Below are positions 17,335-25,706 of a DNA stretch of 64,000 nucleotides, piece by piece (within the stretch, counting starts at the first letter, position 1; every line of letters starts with the position of its first letter). Source of the stretch: Caulifigura coniformis. Its GTDB lineage: Bacteria; Planctomycetota; Planctomycetia; Planctomycetales; Planctomycetaceae. Under the pieces are notes generated by a model. That model was not told the DNA's origin, searched no databases, and worked only from the letters and a program-made list of their open reading frames with translations. The stretch spans positions 806,001 through 870,000 of the forward strand of contig NZ_CP036271.1 in NCBI RefSeq assembly GCF_007745175.1, read 5' to 3'. The position numbers were made by a program, and so were the translations under genes.

Positions 17335-18282
17335 GTGCCGGTCAAACTGATTATTGATTCCGATCCGGGAATCGGCGACGCCGTCGCCGTCGCCCTGGCG
17401 GTGCTCGATCCGGAAATCGAGCTTCTGGCGATCACAGGGGTCGCAGGTCGCGTCAGCGGCGACCAGGCGACCCGCAACCTGCATGGTGTTCTTTCCGTGC
17501 TCGATCCGTCGCGCTGGCCGCGCATCGGGTGTGGAGAAGGACCGGCATTCTTCTGGCCTCCCGAGCCGGGCTCGATCGAGCCCGTGCTCCTGCATGGGCC
17601 GCAGGGAGTGGGGGAACTCGACGTCCCGAACACCGGACTGCACCAGAAACACGACTCCTGCAAGGTGATGTGCGAGATCGTCCGCGCTCACCCGCAGGAG
17701 GTGACGATCCTCACGCTCGGACCGCTGACCAACCTCGAGCGCGCGGCCGAACTGTGGCCCGAGTTCTGGGAAAGCGTTCACGATGTCGTCTGCCTCGGCG
17801 GAGCGCTCAATGGACCGGGCGATGTCACGGCGGCTGCCGAGTTCAACATCTTCGCCGACCCGGAAGCCGCCCACGCGTTCCTGAGATCGGCCGTCACCAA
17901 GACGCTGATCCCGCTCGAGGTTGCCAGGCATCTGCAGCTCAGCTTCGAACAATACACGCGGCTGAATAACGACAAGTATTCGCGCGTCGGGCAGCTCCTC
18001 GAGAGAACTCTTCCCTTTGCACTGCGGTCGCATCGACAGCATCTCGGCAAAGAGGTGTTGTGGATGCCGGAAATTGCGGCGCTGGCCTCGATTTCCCAGT
18101 CGCGGTCGTTTGAACGCGAGACGATGGCGGTCGACGTTGAGCTGCAGGGGCAGCTCACCAGAGGAATGACGATCGCAGATCGGCGACCGACATCACAATG
18201 GCGGCGCAATACCGATGTCGCCACCAGGTATGACGTCCGCAGCGTGCTCGACTGGATGACGCGGCTGCTGGCGCGAGGGTGA
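17335..18282 (+). CDS. Nucleoside hydrolase homologue, active site altered
   Basis: A 315-residue member of the inosine-uridine nucleoside hydrolase family, whose active enzymes split nucleosides into ribose and base using a Ca2+ held by an Asp cluster. The fold is clear (LGPLTNLERA, AAEFNIFADPEAA, QLTRGMTIADRR). However, the N-terminal cluster reads DSDPGIGD, so the second Asp of the canonical DxDPGxDD (Asp14) is Gly. The C-terminal His-Asp pair expected before the last helix reads Trp-Met (about residues 243-244, LWMPEI). These changes remove a ribose contact, a Ca2+ ligand and the catalytic His, so hydrolysis is doubtful. The GTG start gives the correct N-terminal strand. Confidence 0.85.
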   Translation: MPVKLIIDSDPGIGDAVAVALAVLDPEIELLAITGVAGRVSGDQATRNLHGVLSVLDPSRWPRIGCGEGPAFFWPPEPGSIEPVLLHGPQGVGELDVPNTGLHQKHDSCKVMCEIVRAHPQEVTILTLGPLTNLERAAELWPEFWESVHDVVCLGGALNGPGDVTAAAEFNIFADPEAAHAFLRSAVTKTLIPLEVARHLQLSFEQYTRLNNDKYSRVGQLLERTLPFALRSHRQHLGKEVLWMPEIAALASISQSRSFERETMAVDVELQGQLTRGMTIADRRPTSQWRRNTDVATRYDVRSVLDWMTRLLARG

Positions 18283-18317
18283 CTCCGGTCCCGGCCGTTC
18301 CGGTTGACCGGTCGTCT

Positions 18318-20630
18318 TCAGTCCGCCGCTTTCTCGACGTCGGTGTCGCGCATCTGCACGATCACGATCCAGCCGGTGTCGCGCAGCTCCTGCGGCCGGC
18401 CCCGCACCAGCACCGGCTCGAACGCGGCCAGCCAGGTCCCCGATTCAGGCGGATCCAGCGGATCCCGGTAGTCGCGGATCAGGTTGTCGGGCAGCTCCGC
18501 TCCGGCCTCTCCGGCCATGCGCGTGGCGCGCATCTTGAGCAGGCGGCCCAGGTAGTCCGGGTGAATCCGATAGTTCTCGGCTTCGTCGTCAGGCTCCGTC
18601 GATTCCTTCATCAGGGGGTGATGCAGGACCAGACCCTGGTTCGAGTCGCCCAGTCCTTCGATGCGGTCGGCCCGCGTATCGACAAGGACCGCAATCTGAT
18701 CGCTGCCCAGGCCGAACTGCAGGACGCTGAACTCACCAAGGTCCACCGTCATCGCCAGCACGCCGAGAACTTCCCGGTGCGGAGTCCCGGCCTTGCCGCT
18801 CCAGATCGGCGCAGAGAATGCCACCTTGAGCATCCCGCTCGAGCGGCTGGAGTACACGGCCGAGCGATAGACGTTGTGGATCGGCAGCGCCTTGGACGCT
18901 TCTTCCGGCGTCAGCTCGCGCCCGAGGCCATGGAAATAGTCGCGGAACGCGAAGTTCTCGCCGATCGTGTCAGAGGCCGGGGTCCGCGCCTGCTGTGTTC
19001 CGTTGCGGGCCATGACGAACCAGCTGCTCGCCTTGGCCGTCTGGTTGTGTTCGATGTAACGGCTGTCGAGCCAGGCCTGCAGCGTCTTGCGGACCGAATC
19101 GTCGTCCGGAGTCTTGTTGAGGGCGATTAGCGCCGTCCGCAGCTCGGTGTCGTTCGCTTCGGTCTCCAGGATTCGCCAGCGGAGATCCACTTCACCGGCC
19201 ACCGTTCGCGCAGCAAAGCGCGACGCAACGCGGAGACCCTGCTCGCGCGCGAGCTCAGCCGTGACCCGCGCCCCGCGTTCGTGACCCGCCAGACGCTGGA
19301 ACGCGATAGCGGCGCTCGCGGCGCCCAGGATCGCCAGGACGCCGATCAGCGTGAGCACCTGGGCCGCACCGCGGTGATGCCGAGACCACCGACCGAGCGA
19401 CTGCATCCACGAATCGTGGGCGATCGAGACCGGTTCATCAGCGAGGAACCGTTCGACGTCGCGGGCGAGATCCAGGGCGGTCTCGTAGCGCTCGCCCGGG
19501 TTTTTCGCCATCGCTTTCAGGCAGACCGCTTCGATGGCGGAGGGGATGTTCCGCTGCACCGCGCGGGGGGACGGAAACGACGCCGTGCACGCGCGGTCGA
19601 TCACTTCGCGGGCGCTGCGTCCATCGTACGGAGCGCGACCGGTCAGGATCTTGTAGAGCGTTGCGCCGAGGCTGAAGATGTCGCTGGCGGGCGTAAGGTC
19701 AATGTTCCCCGAAGCCTGTTCCGGGCTCATGAAAGCGGGCGTCCCCGCTCCGCCGCCGGAGGAGTCGTTGCTTCCACCCGCCGTCGGCATCAGCGTATGT
19801 TCGCCGCTGGCCCGCGCCTGCTCGTCGCGGCCGATCGGCATCGCCAGGCCCCAGTCCACCACGAGCGTTTCCCCGAAACGCCCGAGCATCACGTTCTGCG
19901 GCTTGATGTCCCGGTGGAGCACGCCGCGGTTGTGGGCGTAAGCAAGTGTCTGGCACGCAGTGACGAAGCGGCCCAGCAGGTCGCGCAGTTCGATCGACTG
20001 CGCGGCGGTATTGGATTTCGCGAGCGGGTTCTCGTGATAACGGCGAATCGCGTCATCGAGGGTTTCGCCGCGGATCAGCCGCATCACGTAGAACGGGCGG
20101 CCGTCCTCGGTCTTCCCGAATGCATGCAGCGGAACGACGCCGGGATGCTCGAGCCGCGCGGTAATCTCGGCTTCGACCTGGAACCGCTGGAGGCAGAGTG
20201 GGTCGCGGATCAGTTGCGGGTGGACGAACTTGACGGCGACGTCGCGATTGAGCGTGCCATCTTCGGCGGCGTAAACCGCCCCGAGGCCTCCCTTGGCGAG
20301 GAACCTCAGCTGGCGGAAGCGGGCATAGGTGTCGAGCTTGTCGGGAGCCGGGACGTTGGGATCGACGTTCGCGGCCGGGGTGCTCGCGTCCGACCCCGGG
20401 ACATAGGTGGCCAGCCGACGGGCGTCGCGCTCCTGAAGGGCCGCGATCTTCCAGCGGACTTGGTCCATGAGTTCTGGGACGTGCGCGCAGAGCGTCTCGG
20501 CAGAGAGAAACTCTCCGCGGGCGTTCGCTTCCTCCCACTGCAGGAGAAGGCGATCGATGATGGAATCTTCCGCACCGCGGACCGTCCCTGACCCAGGTCC
20601 GCGGCGGTCGTCAACGGGCGGTTGGTTCAT
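18318..20630 (-). CDS. Ser/Thr protein kinase with extracellular Cache-like sensor
   Basis: A 770-residue receptor-like kinase. A short N-terminal helical region is followed by the kinase domain (about residues 102-400): the glycine loop is LAKGGLGAVYAAED, the Lys lies in VAVKFV, the catalytic loop HRDIKPQNVML, the metal motif DWGLAMPIG (DWG for DFG, usual in planctomycete kinases) and the APE-equivalent FMSPEQASG. One membrane helix (about residues 423-445) leads to a roughly 320-residue outer domain that resembles a double Cache sensor (FRDYFHGLG, SAVYSSRSSGMLKVAFSAPIW, LGVLAMTVDLGEF). Cache domains bind small ligands outside the cell. It is divergent from the GlmU-like gene. Confidence 0.9.
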   Translation of the reverse strand: MNQPPVDDRRGPGSGTVRGAEDSIIDRLLLQWEEANARGEFLSAETLCAHVPELMDQVRWKIAALQERDARRLATYVPGSDASTPAANVDPNVPAPDKLDTYARFRQLRFLAKGGLGAVYAAEDGTLNRDVAVKFVHPQLIRDPLCLQRFQVEAEITARLEHPGVVPLHAFGKTEDGRPFYVMRLIRGETLDDAIRRYHENPLAKSNTAAQSIELRDLLGRFVTACQTLAYAHNRGVLHRDIKPQNVMLGRFGETLVVDWGLAMPIGRDEQARASGEHTLMPTAGGSNDSSGGGAGTPAFMSPEQASGNIDLTPASDIFSLGATLYKILTGRAPYDGRSAREVIDRACTASFPSPRAVQRNIPSAIEAVCLKAMAKNPGERYETALDLARDVERFLADEPVSIAHDSWMQSLGRWSRHHRGAAQVLTLIGVLAILGAASAAIAFQRLAGHERGARVTAELAREQGLRVASRFAARTVAGEVDLRWRILETEANDTELRTALIALNKTPDDDSVRKTLQAWLDSRYIEHNQTAKASSWFVMARNGTQQARTPASDTIGENFAFRDYFHGLGRELTPEEASKALPIHNVYRSAVYSSRSSGMLKVAFSAPIWSGKAGTPHREVLGVLAMTVDLGEFSVLQFGLGSDQIAVLVDTRADRIEGLGDSNQGLVLHHPLMKESTEPDDEAENYRIHPDYLGRLLKMRATRMAGEAGAELPDNLIRDYRDPLDPPESGTWLAAFEPVLVRGRPQELRDTGWIVIVQMRDTDVEKAAD

Positions 20631-21081
20631 GGCAATCGGTGATTGCAGGTCCTATGCCGCGTGTGCAGGGCGGGAGGGCTGCTGGAACAAAGCTCATGTT
20701 CGAAAGCTTCTCAACGATCCAGACGCGGTTGTCGATCGCGTCATCGGAGTCCAGGCAGCGAGCCTGAATCCGGCAGACTCAATGGTGTTCTCTGATGGAT
20801 GACATCATATCGACGGAGACGCTCCGGCGCATCCAACGGCCGACCACCAATCGCGCGGACAGGACAACCCCGGCCGTCTCAACCGGAAGGATTTACAAGG
20901 AAGTGTTGCAGGAACAGACGTCGCCTGCGTGTTTCGAACGATTCGCGAATCCAGCGGTGAAACTGCGCCAGGCGGGCGGGACGCGCCGATGGCGGAGACC
21001 GTTCGGGAATTGCTCTAGCTGCAAGATTTGCTGGAAACGTAGATTGCGCAATTCAGGTTCTGTTTGCAGGGAAGCAAACCT
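20631..21081. other. Intergenic region between divergent genes
   Basis: About 451 bp between the kinase (minus) and the GlmU-like gene (plus). The frame at 20795-21136 has no ribosome-binding site and an atypical Arg/Ser/Thr-rich composition and overlaps the next gene, so it was not called. No RNA or operator was recognised; promoters for both genes are expected here. Confidence 0.45.
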
Positions 21082-22371
21082 ATGGAGCGACTGGTCTTTT
21101 TCGAGGACGCAGCGGCGGAAAATTTCCGACCGCTGACGTGGCTGCGTCCCGTCTTTGAACTCCGCTGCGGGCACTACACCGTTCGCGAGCGAATGCTGGC
21201 TGCGTTTCCGAAGGCCGAGTGGGGCGTCTCGATCCGTCCCGACTTGGCCGAGGTCTATGCCGAAGAGCATCCCGCCGCGCATGTGAACAAGGAACGATGG
21301 CTGGCGGCGGGGCCTGCACTGCTGGTGAACGGCCGATGGATCGGTGACCCCGCGTTCCTGGCGTCGCTCACCCCGGGAGAGGCGGTCATCTGCGACGGCG
21401 TGGTGGCCGCCATTCGCGTGGATGCGGAAGAGGCCGCTGTGTTGTCGTCGGTTCCCGACTGGACGAACGCGATCACCCGCCTGGCAAACTCGCGGGACGC
21501 AGTCACGCGTCCGGGGCGCCTGCTGGAGTATCCGTGGCATTTGATTGAAGCGAATCCGACGCAGCTGACCAGTGATTTCCGCGCCCGCCGTCGCGGGCCG
21601 ACCAAAGCCAACCTGAATGCCCAGGTGGCTATCCAGGGACGCGACGCCGATGTGTTCATCGATCCCTCGGCAGAGGTTGATCCCTTCGTCGTGCTCGATG
21701 CGCGGTCGGGGCCGATCTGGATCGATGCCGGGGCAAAACTGCAGCCGTTCACCCGCCTGGAAGGTCCCTGCTATGTCGGGCCGGGAAGCCAGCTGTTCCG
21801 CGCGAACGTTCGTGAAGGAACCACCATTGGACCGGTCTGCCGGGTCGGCGGGGAGATCGAGGAGAGCATCCTCCACGGATACGCCAACAAGTATCACGAC
21901 GGGTTCCTCGGCCACAGCTACGTCTGTCCCTGGGTGAACCTGGGGGCGCTGTCGACCAACAGCGACCTCAAGAACGACTATTCGGCCGTCAAGGTTCCGC
22001 TGTGGGGCGAGCCGATCGACAGCGGGTCGACAAAAGTCGGCTGCTTCATCGGCGACCACTCGAAGACGGCGATCTGCAGCCTGTTCAACACCGGCACTTC
22101 GGTCGGCGTCATGAGCATGGTTCTCCCCGGTGGAGAACTCCTGCCGAAGCACATCCCGAGTTGCAGCCGCTACTGGCACGGCACGATCGAGGAACTGCCT
22201 GCGTTCGACGCGGCTCTCGAAACGGCCCGTATCGCGATGTCGCGACGGAACTGCATTCTCTCACCCGCCGGGGAGCGACTGCTGCGCCGCGTGCTGCATC
22301 TCACGGCCGAAGAACGCGAGGTCGCCAGCCACCGCTCCCAGATGATCCAGCAGCGACTGGTCCTGCGATAG
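21082..22371 (+). CDS. Alternative GlmU: sugar nucleotidyltransferase/acyltransferase
   Basis: A 429-residue protein of the alternative GlmU type (NTP_transf_4 family). The N-terminal part (about residues 1-190) starts MERLVFFEDAAAENFRPLTW with the R-P-x-x-x-L-R-x-G pattern seen in this group, not the classical LAAGxGTRM. The C-terminal part is a left-handed beta-helix with hexapeptide repeats (IDPSAEVDPFVVLDARSGP...VGPGSQLFRANVREGTTIGPVCRVGG) typical of acetyltransferases. Family knowledge suggests UDP-GlcNAc (or related NDP-sugar) synthesis for the cell envelope. AGGGAAG lies 8 nt before the ATG. Confidence 0.87.
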   Translation: MERLVFFEDAAAENFRPLTWLRPVFELRCGHYTVRERMLAAFPKAEWGVSIRPDLAEVYAEEHPAAHVNKERWLAAGPALLVNGRWIGDPAFLASLTPGEAVICDGVVAAIRVDAEEAAVLSSVPDWTNAITRLANSRDAVTRPGRLLEYPWHLIEANPTQLTSDFRARRRGPTKANLNAQVAIQGRDADVFIDPSAEVDPFVVLDARSGPIWIDAGAKLQPFTRLEGPCYVGPGSQLFRANVREGTTIGPVCRVGGEIEESILHGYANKYHDGFLGHSYVCPWVNLGALSTNSDLKNDYSAVKVPLWGEPIDSGSTKVGCFIGDHSKTAICSLFNTGTSVGVMSMVLPGGELLPKHIPSCSRYWHGTIEELPAFDAALETARIAMSRRNCILSPAGERLLRRVLHLTAEEREVASHRSQMIQQRLVLR

Positions 22372-22382
22372 ACTTGGCAGGC

Positions 22383-22730
22383 TCATTGTGCCGGCGGAAT
22401 GACGAACGAGAACGCCGGCGGAACGTCGTGCGTCAACGGGACACTGCGGATCCGTTCGGCCAACCCGCGGTTGTGCCGGAGCCCCTCGCGAATCCCTTCC
22501 CGCATCGCGTCGGTCAGGTGCGGGGCCGGATGCCATTCGGCGAGCACCGCCAGTTGGTGATCGTCATAAGCCATCGGCGACGCCGGTTGCGGGACGGCGG
22601 GAGAAGTCGTCGACTCAGGCATCGGATCGGCGGCAGGGCTGGAGACCGGGGTCGTCAGCGACGCGATGACGGCGCCCGAAACCACGGTGGTCATCTGCGT
22701 CGTGAAATCGCGACGGGAAACTGTCGACAT
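22383..22730 (-). CDS. Small Tat-signal protein, unknown function
   Basis: A 115-residue protein. It begins MSTVSRRDFTTQMTTVVSGAV, with an S-R-R-D-F twin-arginine motif and a hydrophobic stretch (about residues 10-28), so it is probably exported folded by the Tat route. The mature part has a Pro/Ser-rich region and a short C-terminal segment with HPAPHLTDAMREGIREGLRHNRG. I recognise no family. The ATG at 22730 was chosen because it starts the Tat signal; upstream codons would run into the ferrochelatase gene. It is 79 nt downstream of ferrochelatase on the same strand. Confidence 0.6.
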   Translation of the reverse strand: MSTVSRRDFTTQMTTVVSGAVIASLTTPVSSPAADPMPESTTSPAVPQPASPMAYDDHQLAVLAEWHPAPHLTDAMREGIREGLRHNRGLAERIRSVPLTHDVPPAFSFVIPPAQ

Positions 22731-22809
22731 GCGAGTGACCAACGGCGAGCGTCTGTGGGAAAGTCGAACGCGTCGAGAGTGTAGCAGCCTGCCTCCGTTC
22801 GGGCCGGTT

Positions 22810-23847
22810 TCACGTCCGGGCTGGCTCCGGTCGGCCAGGCCGCTGCGGGGCCGGGCAGCAACCGGCGGCGCACACATCCCAGTTCGGACCGAACTTTCCA
22901 ATCGCTTCCCGGGGCGTTCCAGGGGCGAGACGCTCCTGGATGAGCTTGCGGATCATGCTGATGAAACGGGAATGCGTCCCGACCGTGCCAGCTCGGTGCA
23001 GGGTCATCTTCAGTTCGTCGGCCAGTTGGACGCACTCTTCATCGAGATCGAACAGCACCTCGATGTGATCCGAAATGAAGCCGATGGGAGCGATGACGAC
23101 ATGGTTCACCCCCCGCTGGCGAAGGGCCGTCATCGCGTCCTTCACGTCGGGCTCGAGCCACGGATCTTCCGGCCGTCCGCTGCGGCTCTGGTAGACGAGC
23201 TGAACGCGATCGGACGGGAACCCGATCGCTTCGGCGATCAGCCGGGTCGATTCGGCGAGCTGTTTCACGTAATCGCACCGGCTGGCCATCGAATCGGGGA
23301 TGCTGTGCGCCGTGCAGAGCAGGTGAATTTGGTCGCGGTCGGCCGCGTCGAACTTCGCGATCTCGTGTTCGACCCGTTCGACCTCGGCGGCGATGTAGTC
23401 CGGGTGGTTGTAGAAGACGCGGAGTTTGTCGATGACGGGGGCGTCGTCGCCGACGACCTGCTGGGCGGCGGCGATGTTCTCGCGGTACTGGCGGCAACCG
23501 GAATAGGAACTCTGGCCTGACGTCACGAAGGCGAGCGTTTTCCGGCGGCCGTGCCGGGCCATTTCGGCGAGTGTGTCCGGCAGCAGCGGATGCCAGTTGC
23601 GGTTGCCGAAATAGATCGGCAGGTCGATGCCGTGCGCGTCAAGCTCCGGACGGAGCGCGGCAATGAGCGCCCGGTTCTGGGCGTTGATCGGGCTGACGCC
23701 GCCGAAATGCTGGTAATGCTCGGCAACTTCGAGCATGCGTTCGCGCGGGACGTTGCGACCGCGAAGGACGTTTTCCAGGAACGGAATGACGTCGTCCGGA
23801 CCTTCGGGGCCGCCAAAGGAGACGACGAGGATGGAGTCGTAGGACAT
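22810..23847 (-). CDS. hemH: Ferrochelatase (coproporphyrin type likely)
   Basis: A 345-residue enzyme that inserts Fe2+ into a porphyrin in haem synthesis. The metal-binding His is in LCTAHSIPDS (residue 181) and the conserved Glu in FISDHIEVLFDLD (residue 263). The block FVTSGQSSYSGCRQYRENI is like that of actinobacterial and firmicute enzymes, which act on coproporphyrin III. The C-terminus carries CxxxCC (Cys 326, 330, 331), reminiscent of [2Fe-2S] ligands of some ferrochelatases; Cys 118, 178 and 191 are further candidates. Length is normal. A small Tat-signal gene follows on the same strand. Confidence 0.93.
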   Translation of the reverse strand: MSYDSILVVSFGGPEGPDDVIPFLENVLRGRNVPRERMLEVAEHYQHFGGVSPINAQNRALIAALRPELDAHGIDLPIYFGNRNWHPLLPDTLAEMARHGRRKTLAFVTSGQSSYSGCRQYRENIAAAQQVVGDDAPVIDKLRVFYNHPDYIAAEVERVEHEIAKFDAADRDQIHLLCTAHSIPDSMASRCDYVKQLAESTRLIAEAIGFPSDRVQLVYQSRSGRPEDPWLEPDVKDAMTALRQRGVNHVVIAPIGFISDHIEVLFDLDEECVQLADELKMTLHRAGTVGTHSRFISMIRKLIQERLAPGTPREAIGKFGPNWDVCAAGCCPAPQRPGRPEPART

Positions 23848-23963
23848 GCAGGGAACGGGAGCGTGAGAGCGGTCAGGGGGGCGGACCCGACAGAATACCG
23901 TCAGCCGCGAACGGCATCACATCCGACCGCAATTCACTTCCCGCCTTCACCGGAATCCTCGAA

Positions 23964-24188
23964 TCACTGCTTCCGGACGGGAACGCGTTTCAGGCTGTTC
24001 CGGCGGCGTTTCAGCCACAGGCCGACGCCGAATCCAGCGACGAGCAGCAGGACGACGGGGGCGATGTGGATCGGCTCGACGAGATAGTGCATGGTGGAGT
24101 CGCCTTCCGTGACACCGTGGCCTGGATGTGCCAGAAGAGATCCGGTGCAGACGAGGCAGGCCGTCAGGCTATACGCAAACAGTCGCAT
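23964..24188 (-). CDS. Small membrane protein with signal peptide
   Basis: A 74-residue protein starting MRLFAYSLTACLVCTGSLLAHPGHG. The first ~22 residues look like a signal peptide, followed by a short HPGHG segment (possible metal ligands), and a second hydrophobic helix (about residues 43-61) followed by Lys/Arg-rich C-terminus. Such HPGHG-type mini proteins occur near haem or metal genes in planctomycetes, but no function is established. It lies between ferrochelatase and hisH on the same strand. Confidence 0.6.
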   Translation of the reverse strand: MRLFAYSLTACLVCTGSLLAHPGHGVTEGDSTMHYLVEPIHIAPVVLLLVAGFGVGLWLKRRRNSLKRVPVRKQ

Positions 24189-24274
24189 CCGGTGATCCGT
24201 TCCCTGGTACAAACTGGCCCGGGTTCCAATGTGGCCCGGCCTCTAAAACTGGCCCGAAATCGCTCGCGATCCGT

Positions 24275-24907
24275 TCAACGGGCGACTGGGGAATCCAGTG
24301 TCGCGAAGTTGCCGAGCAGGTTCAATCCCTGAGTCTGGCTCTTCTCCGGGTGAAACTGCGTCGCGAACAGGTTGCCGCGGGCGATCATCGCAGTGAACTC
24401 GACACCGTGCCCGGCCGTTGCGGCAATGACGGCCGGATCGCGGGGTTTGACGTAGTAGCTGTGAACAAAATAGACCGATGGGCTCGGGCCGGCCCCATCC
24501 AGGAGCGGATTGGGCTTCCGGATCGTGAGGGTGTTCCAGCCCATGTGCGGGATCTTCAGGCCGGGCTGCGACTCGAAACGGACCACCTCTCCCGGCACGA
24601 TTCCGAGCCCTTCGTACTCGCCGTCTTCGTAGCTGACGTCGAAAAGGAGCTGCAGGCCCAGACAGATGCCGAGGAAGGGGCGATCGGCCGCGATGTGCTC
24701 TTTGATCAGCCCGACGAAGTCGTGGCGTTTGAGTTCGGCGATGGCGTCACGAAATGCGCCGACGCCGGGCAAAACCAGCGAATCAGCTCCGGCTGCTTCT
24801 GCCGGCGTGCGACAGATGACCGCCCCGGCGCCGACCTTTTCGAGCGCCTTCTGCACGCTGCGGAGGTTGCCCATCCCGTAGTCGATGATGTGAACCGTAG
24901 AGGGCAT
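24275..24907 (-). CDS. hisH: Imidazole glycerol phosphate synthase, subunit HisH
   Basis: A 210-residue class I glutamine amidotransferase that supplies ammonia to HisF in histidine synthesis. The triad is clear: Cys82 in [11 protein letters not shown], and His186/Glu188 in QFHPEKSQ. The start of family homologues ([16 protein letters not shown]) fixes the ATG at 24907. hisF and other his genes are not adjacent. A strong hairpin lies about 60 nt upstream (24964-24996), separating it from the acidic small gene on the same strand. Confidence 0.95.
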   Translation of the reverse strand: MPSTVHIIDYGMGNLRSVQKALEKVGAGAVICRTPAEAAGADSLVLPGVGAFRDAIAELKRHDFVGLIKEHIAADRPFLGICLGLQLLFDVSYEDGEYEGLGIVPGEVVRFESQPGLKIPHMGWNTLTIRKPNPLLDGAGPSPSVYFVHSYYVKPRDPAVIAATAGHGVEFTAMIARGNLFATQFHPEKSQTQGLNLLGNFATLDSPVAR

Positions 24908-24963
24908 GGAGATTGCGTCGCAGAGAGCAGGGGGAGTTTGCCCGCAGAAGGGCGGAAATGACA

Positions 24964-24996
24964 TCGGGCTTCTTCCGAGAACCGGAAGAAGCCCGA
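24964..24996 (-). terminator. Perfect 14-bp hairpin, terminator-like
   Basis: The perfect inverted repeat TCGGGCTTCTTCCG (24964-24977) / CGGAAGAAGCCCGA (24983-24996) has a 5-nt loop. On the minus strand it is followed by TGTCATTT, a weak T-run. It lies 72 nt past the end of the acidic small gene and before hisH, so it probably ends the former's transcript. Confidence 0.65.
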
Positions 24997-25065
24997 GAAA
25001 GGTCAGATCCACACATCCGGGCGGGTCTCAGGCGTCATAGAGGAGCCTGGCCGGCCGGCGAGGGT

Positions 25066-25359
25066 TCACAGTTCGTCGTCGTCTTCTTCCGACGAGGCGA
25101 ACGAAGGGTGATTGGCGAAGGCGGCGTCGGCCGGGCCGTGGTCGTAGCAGTCTTCGTCGTGCCACAGCGGCACGCCAGCTGCATACCGGGCAGCGAGCAT
25201 ACGGACCTTGTCATCCGAGCCGGGCTTGGCGGCCGTCGGAATCAGCGGGTCGATTCCCTCAAACGATTCAATCTCGAATTCGCCTTCAGCCTCGTCGAAG
25301 CTGAGCTCCGTGCCGATAGCGACGTCAAATTCCGGGTCCACTTCAAAATGAAATTCCAT
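25066..25359 (-). CDS. Acidic small hypothetical protein
   Basis: A 97-residue, strongly acidic protein beginning MEFHFEVDPEFDVAIGTEL and ending SSEEDDDEL. GGAG lies about 11 nt before the ATG at 25359. There is no signal peptide or membrane segment. A middle block has LAARYAAGVPLWHDEDCYDHG, with clustered His, Asp and Cys that could bind metal (inference). I recognise no family. It is divergent from mfd and is followed by the 14-bp hairpin. Confidence 0.65.
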   Translation of the reverse strand: MEFHFEVDPEFDVAIGTELSFDEAEGEFEIESFEGIDPLIPTAAKPGSDDKVRMLAARYAAGVPLWHDEDCYDHGPADAAFANHPSFASSEEDDDEL

Positions 25360-25706
25360 GTCGCTATCTCCGTCCACCGAATTGCAAGGGGATGTGCTGC
25401 AGCCGACTGCTTCACGAAATCGAAGGCACTCGATCTGGGTTCCTGAGACCGAACGCTCTCGATCAGGCGCAAGTCCGTGCGCAAGAGGCGAAGCACCAAA
25501 ATGTCATGTTATGACATCGGCGCACGCGTCATCCGAATCCTTCGGAGAAACCAAGTTCCTGGCGGGAAACTCAAACTGACGTCTGGGGTGACGTACGAGG
25601 AACTTGCGACGCGATTTTTGAGCAGATGTCGCGGGTTGTCAACAGGAATTTCCGCTGTTCACGGTTCGCCGGCGATCAAGGTGACTGCTAATCTTCCGTC
25701 CTCCCG
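25360..25706. other. Intergenic region upstream of mfd
   Basis: About 347 bp between the divergent acidic gene and mfd, less GC-rich than the genes around it, with T-rich patches as expected of promoters for both. No site was clear enough to call, and no RNA or repeat was recognised. Confidence 0.45.

Noticed and set aside
20795-21136. 113-codon plus-strand frame upstream of the GlmU-like gene
   Set aside because: No ribosome-binding site, atypical Arg/Ser/Thr-rich composition and overlap with the supported start of the next gene.
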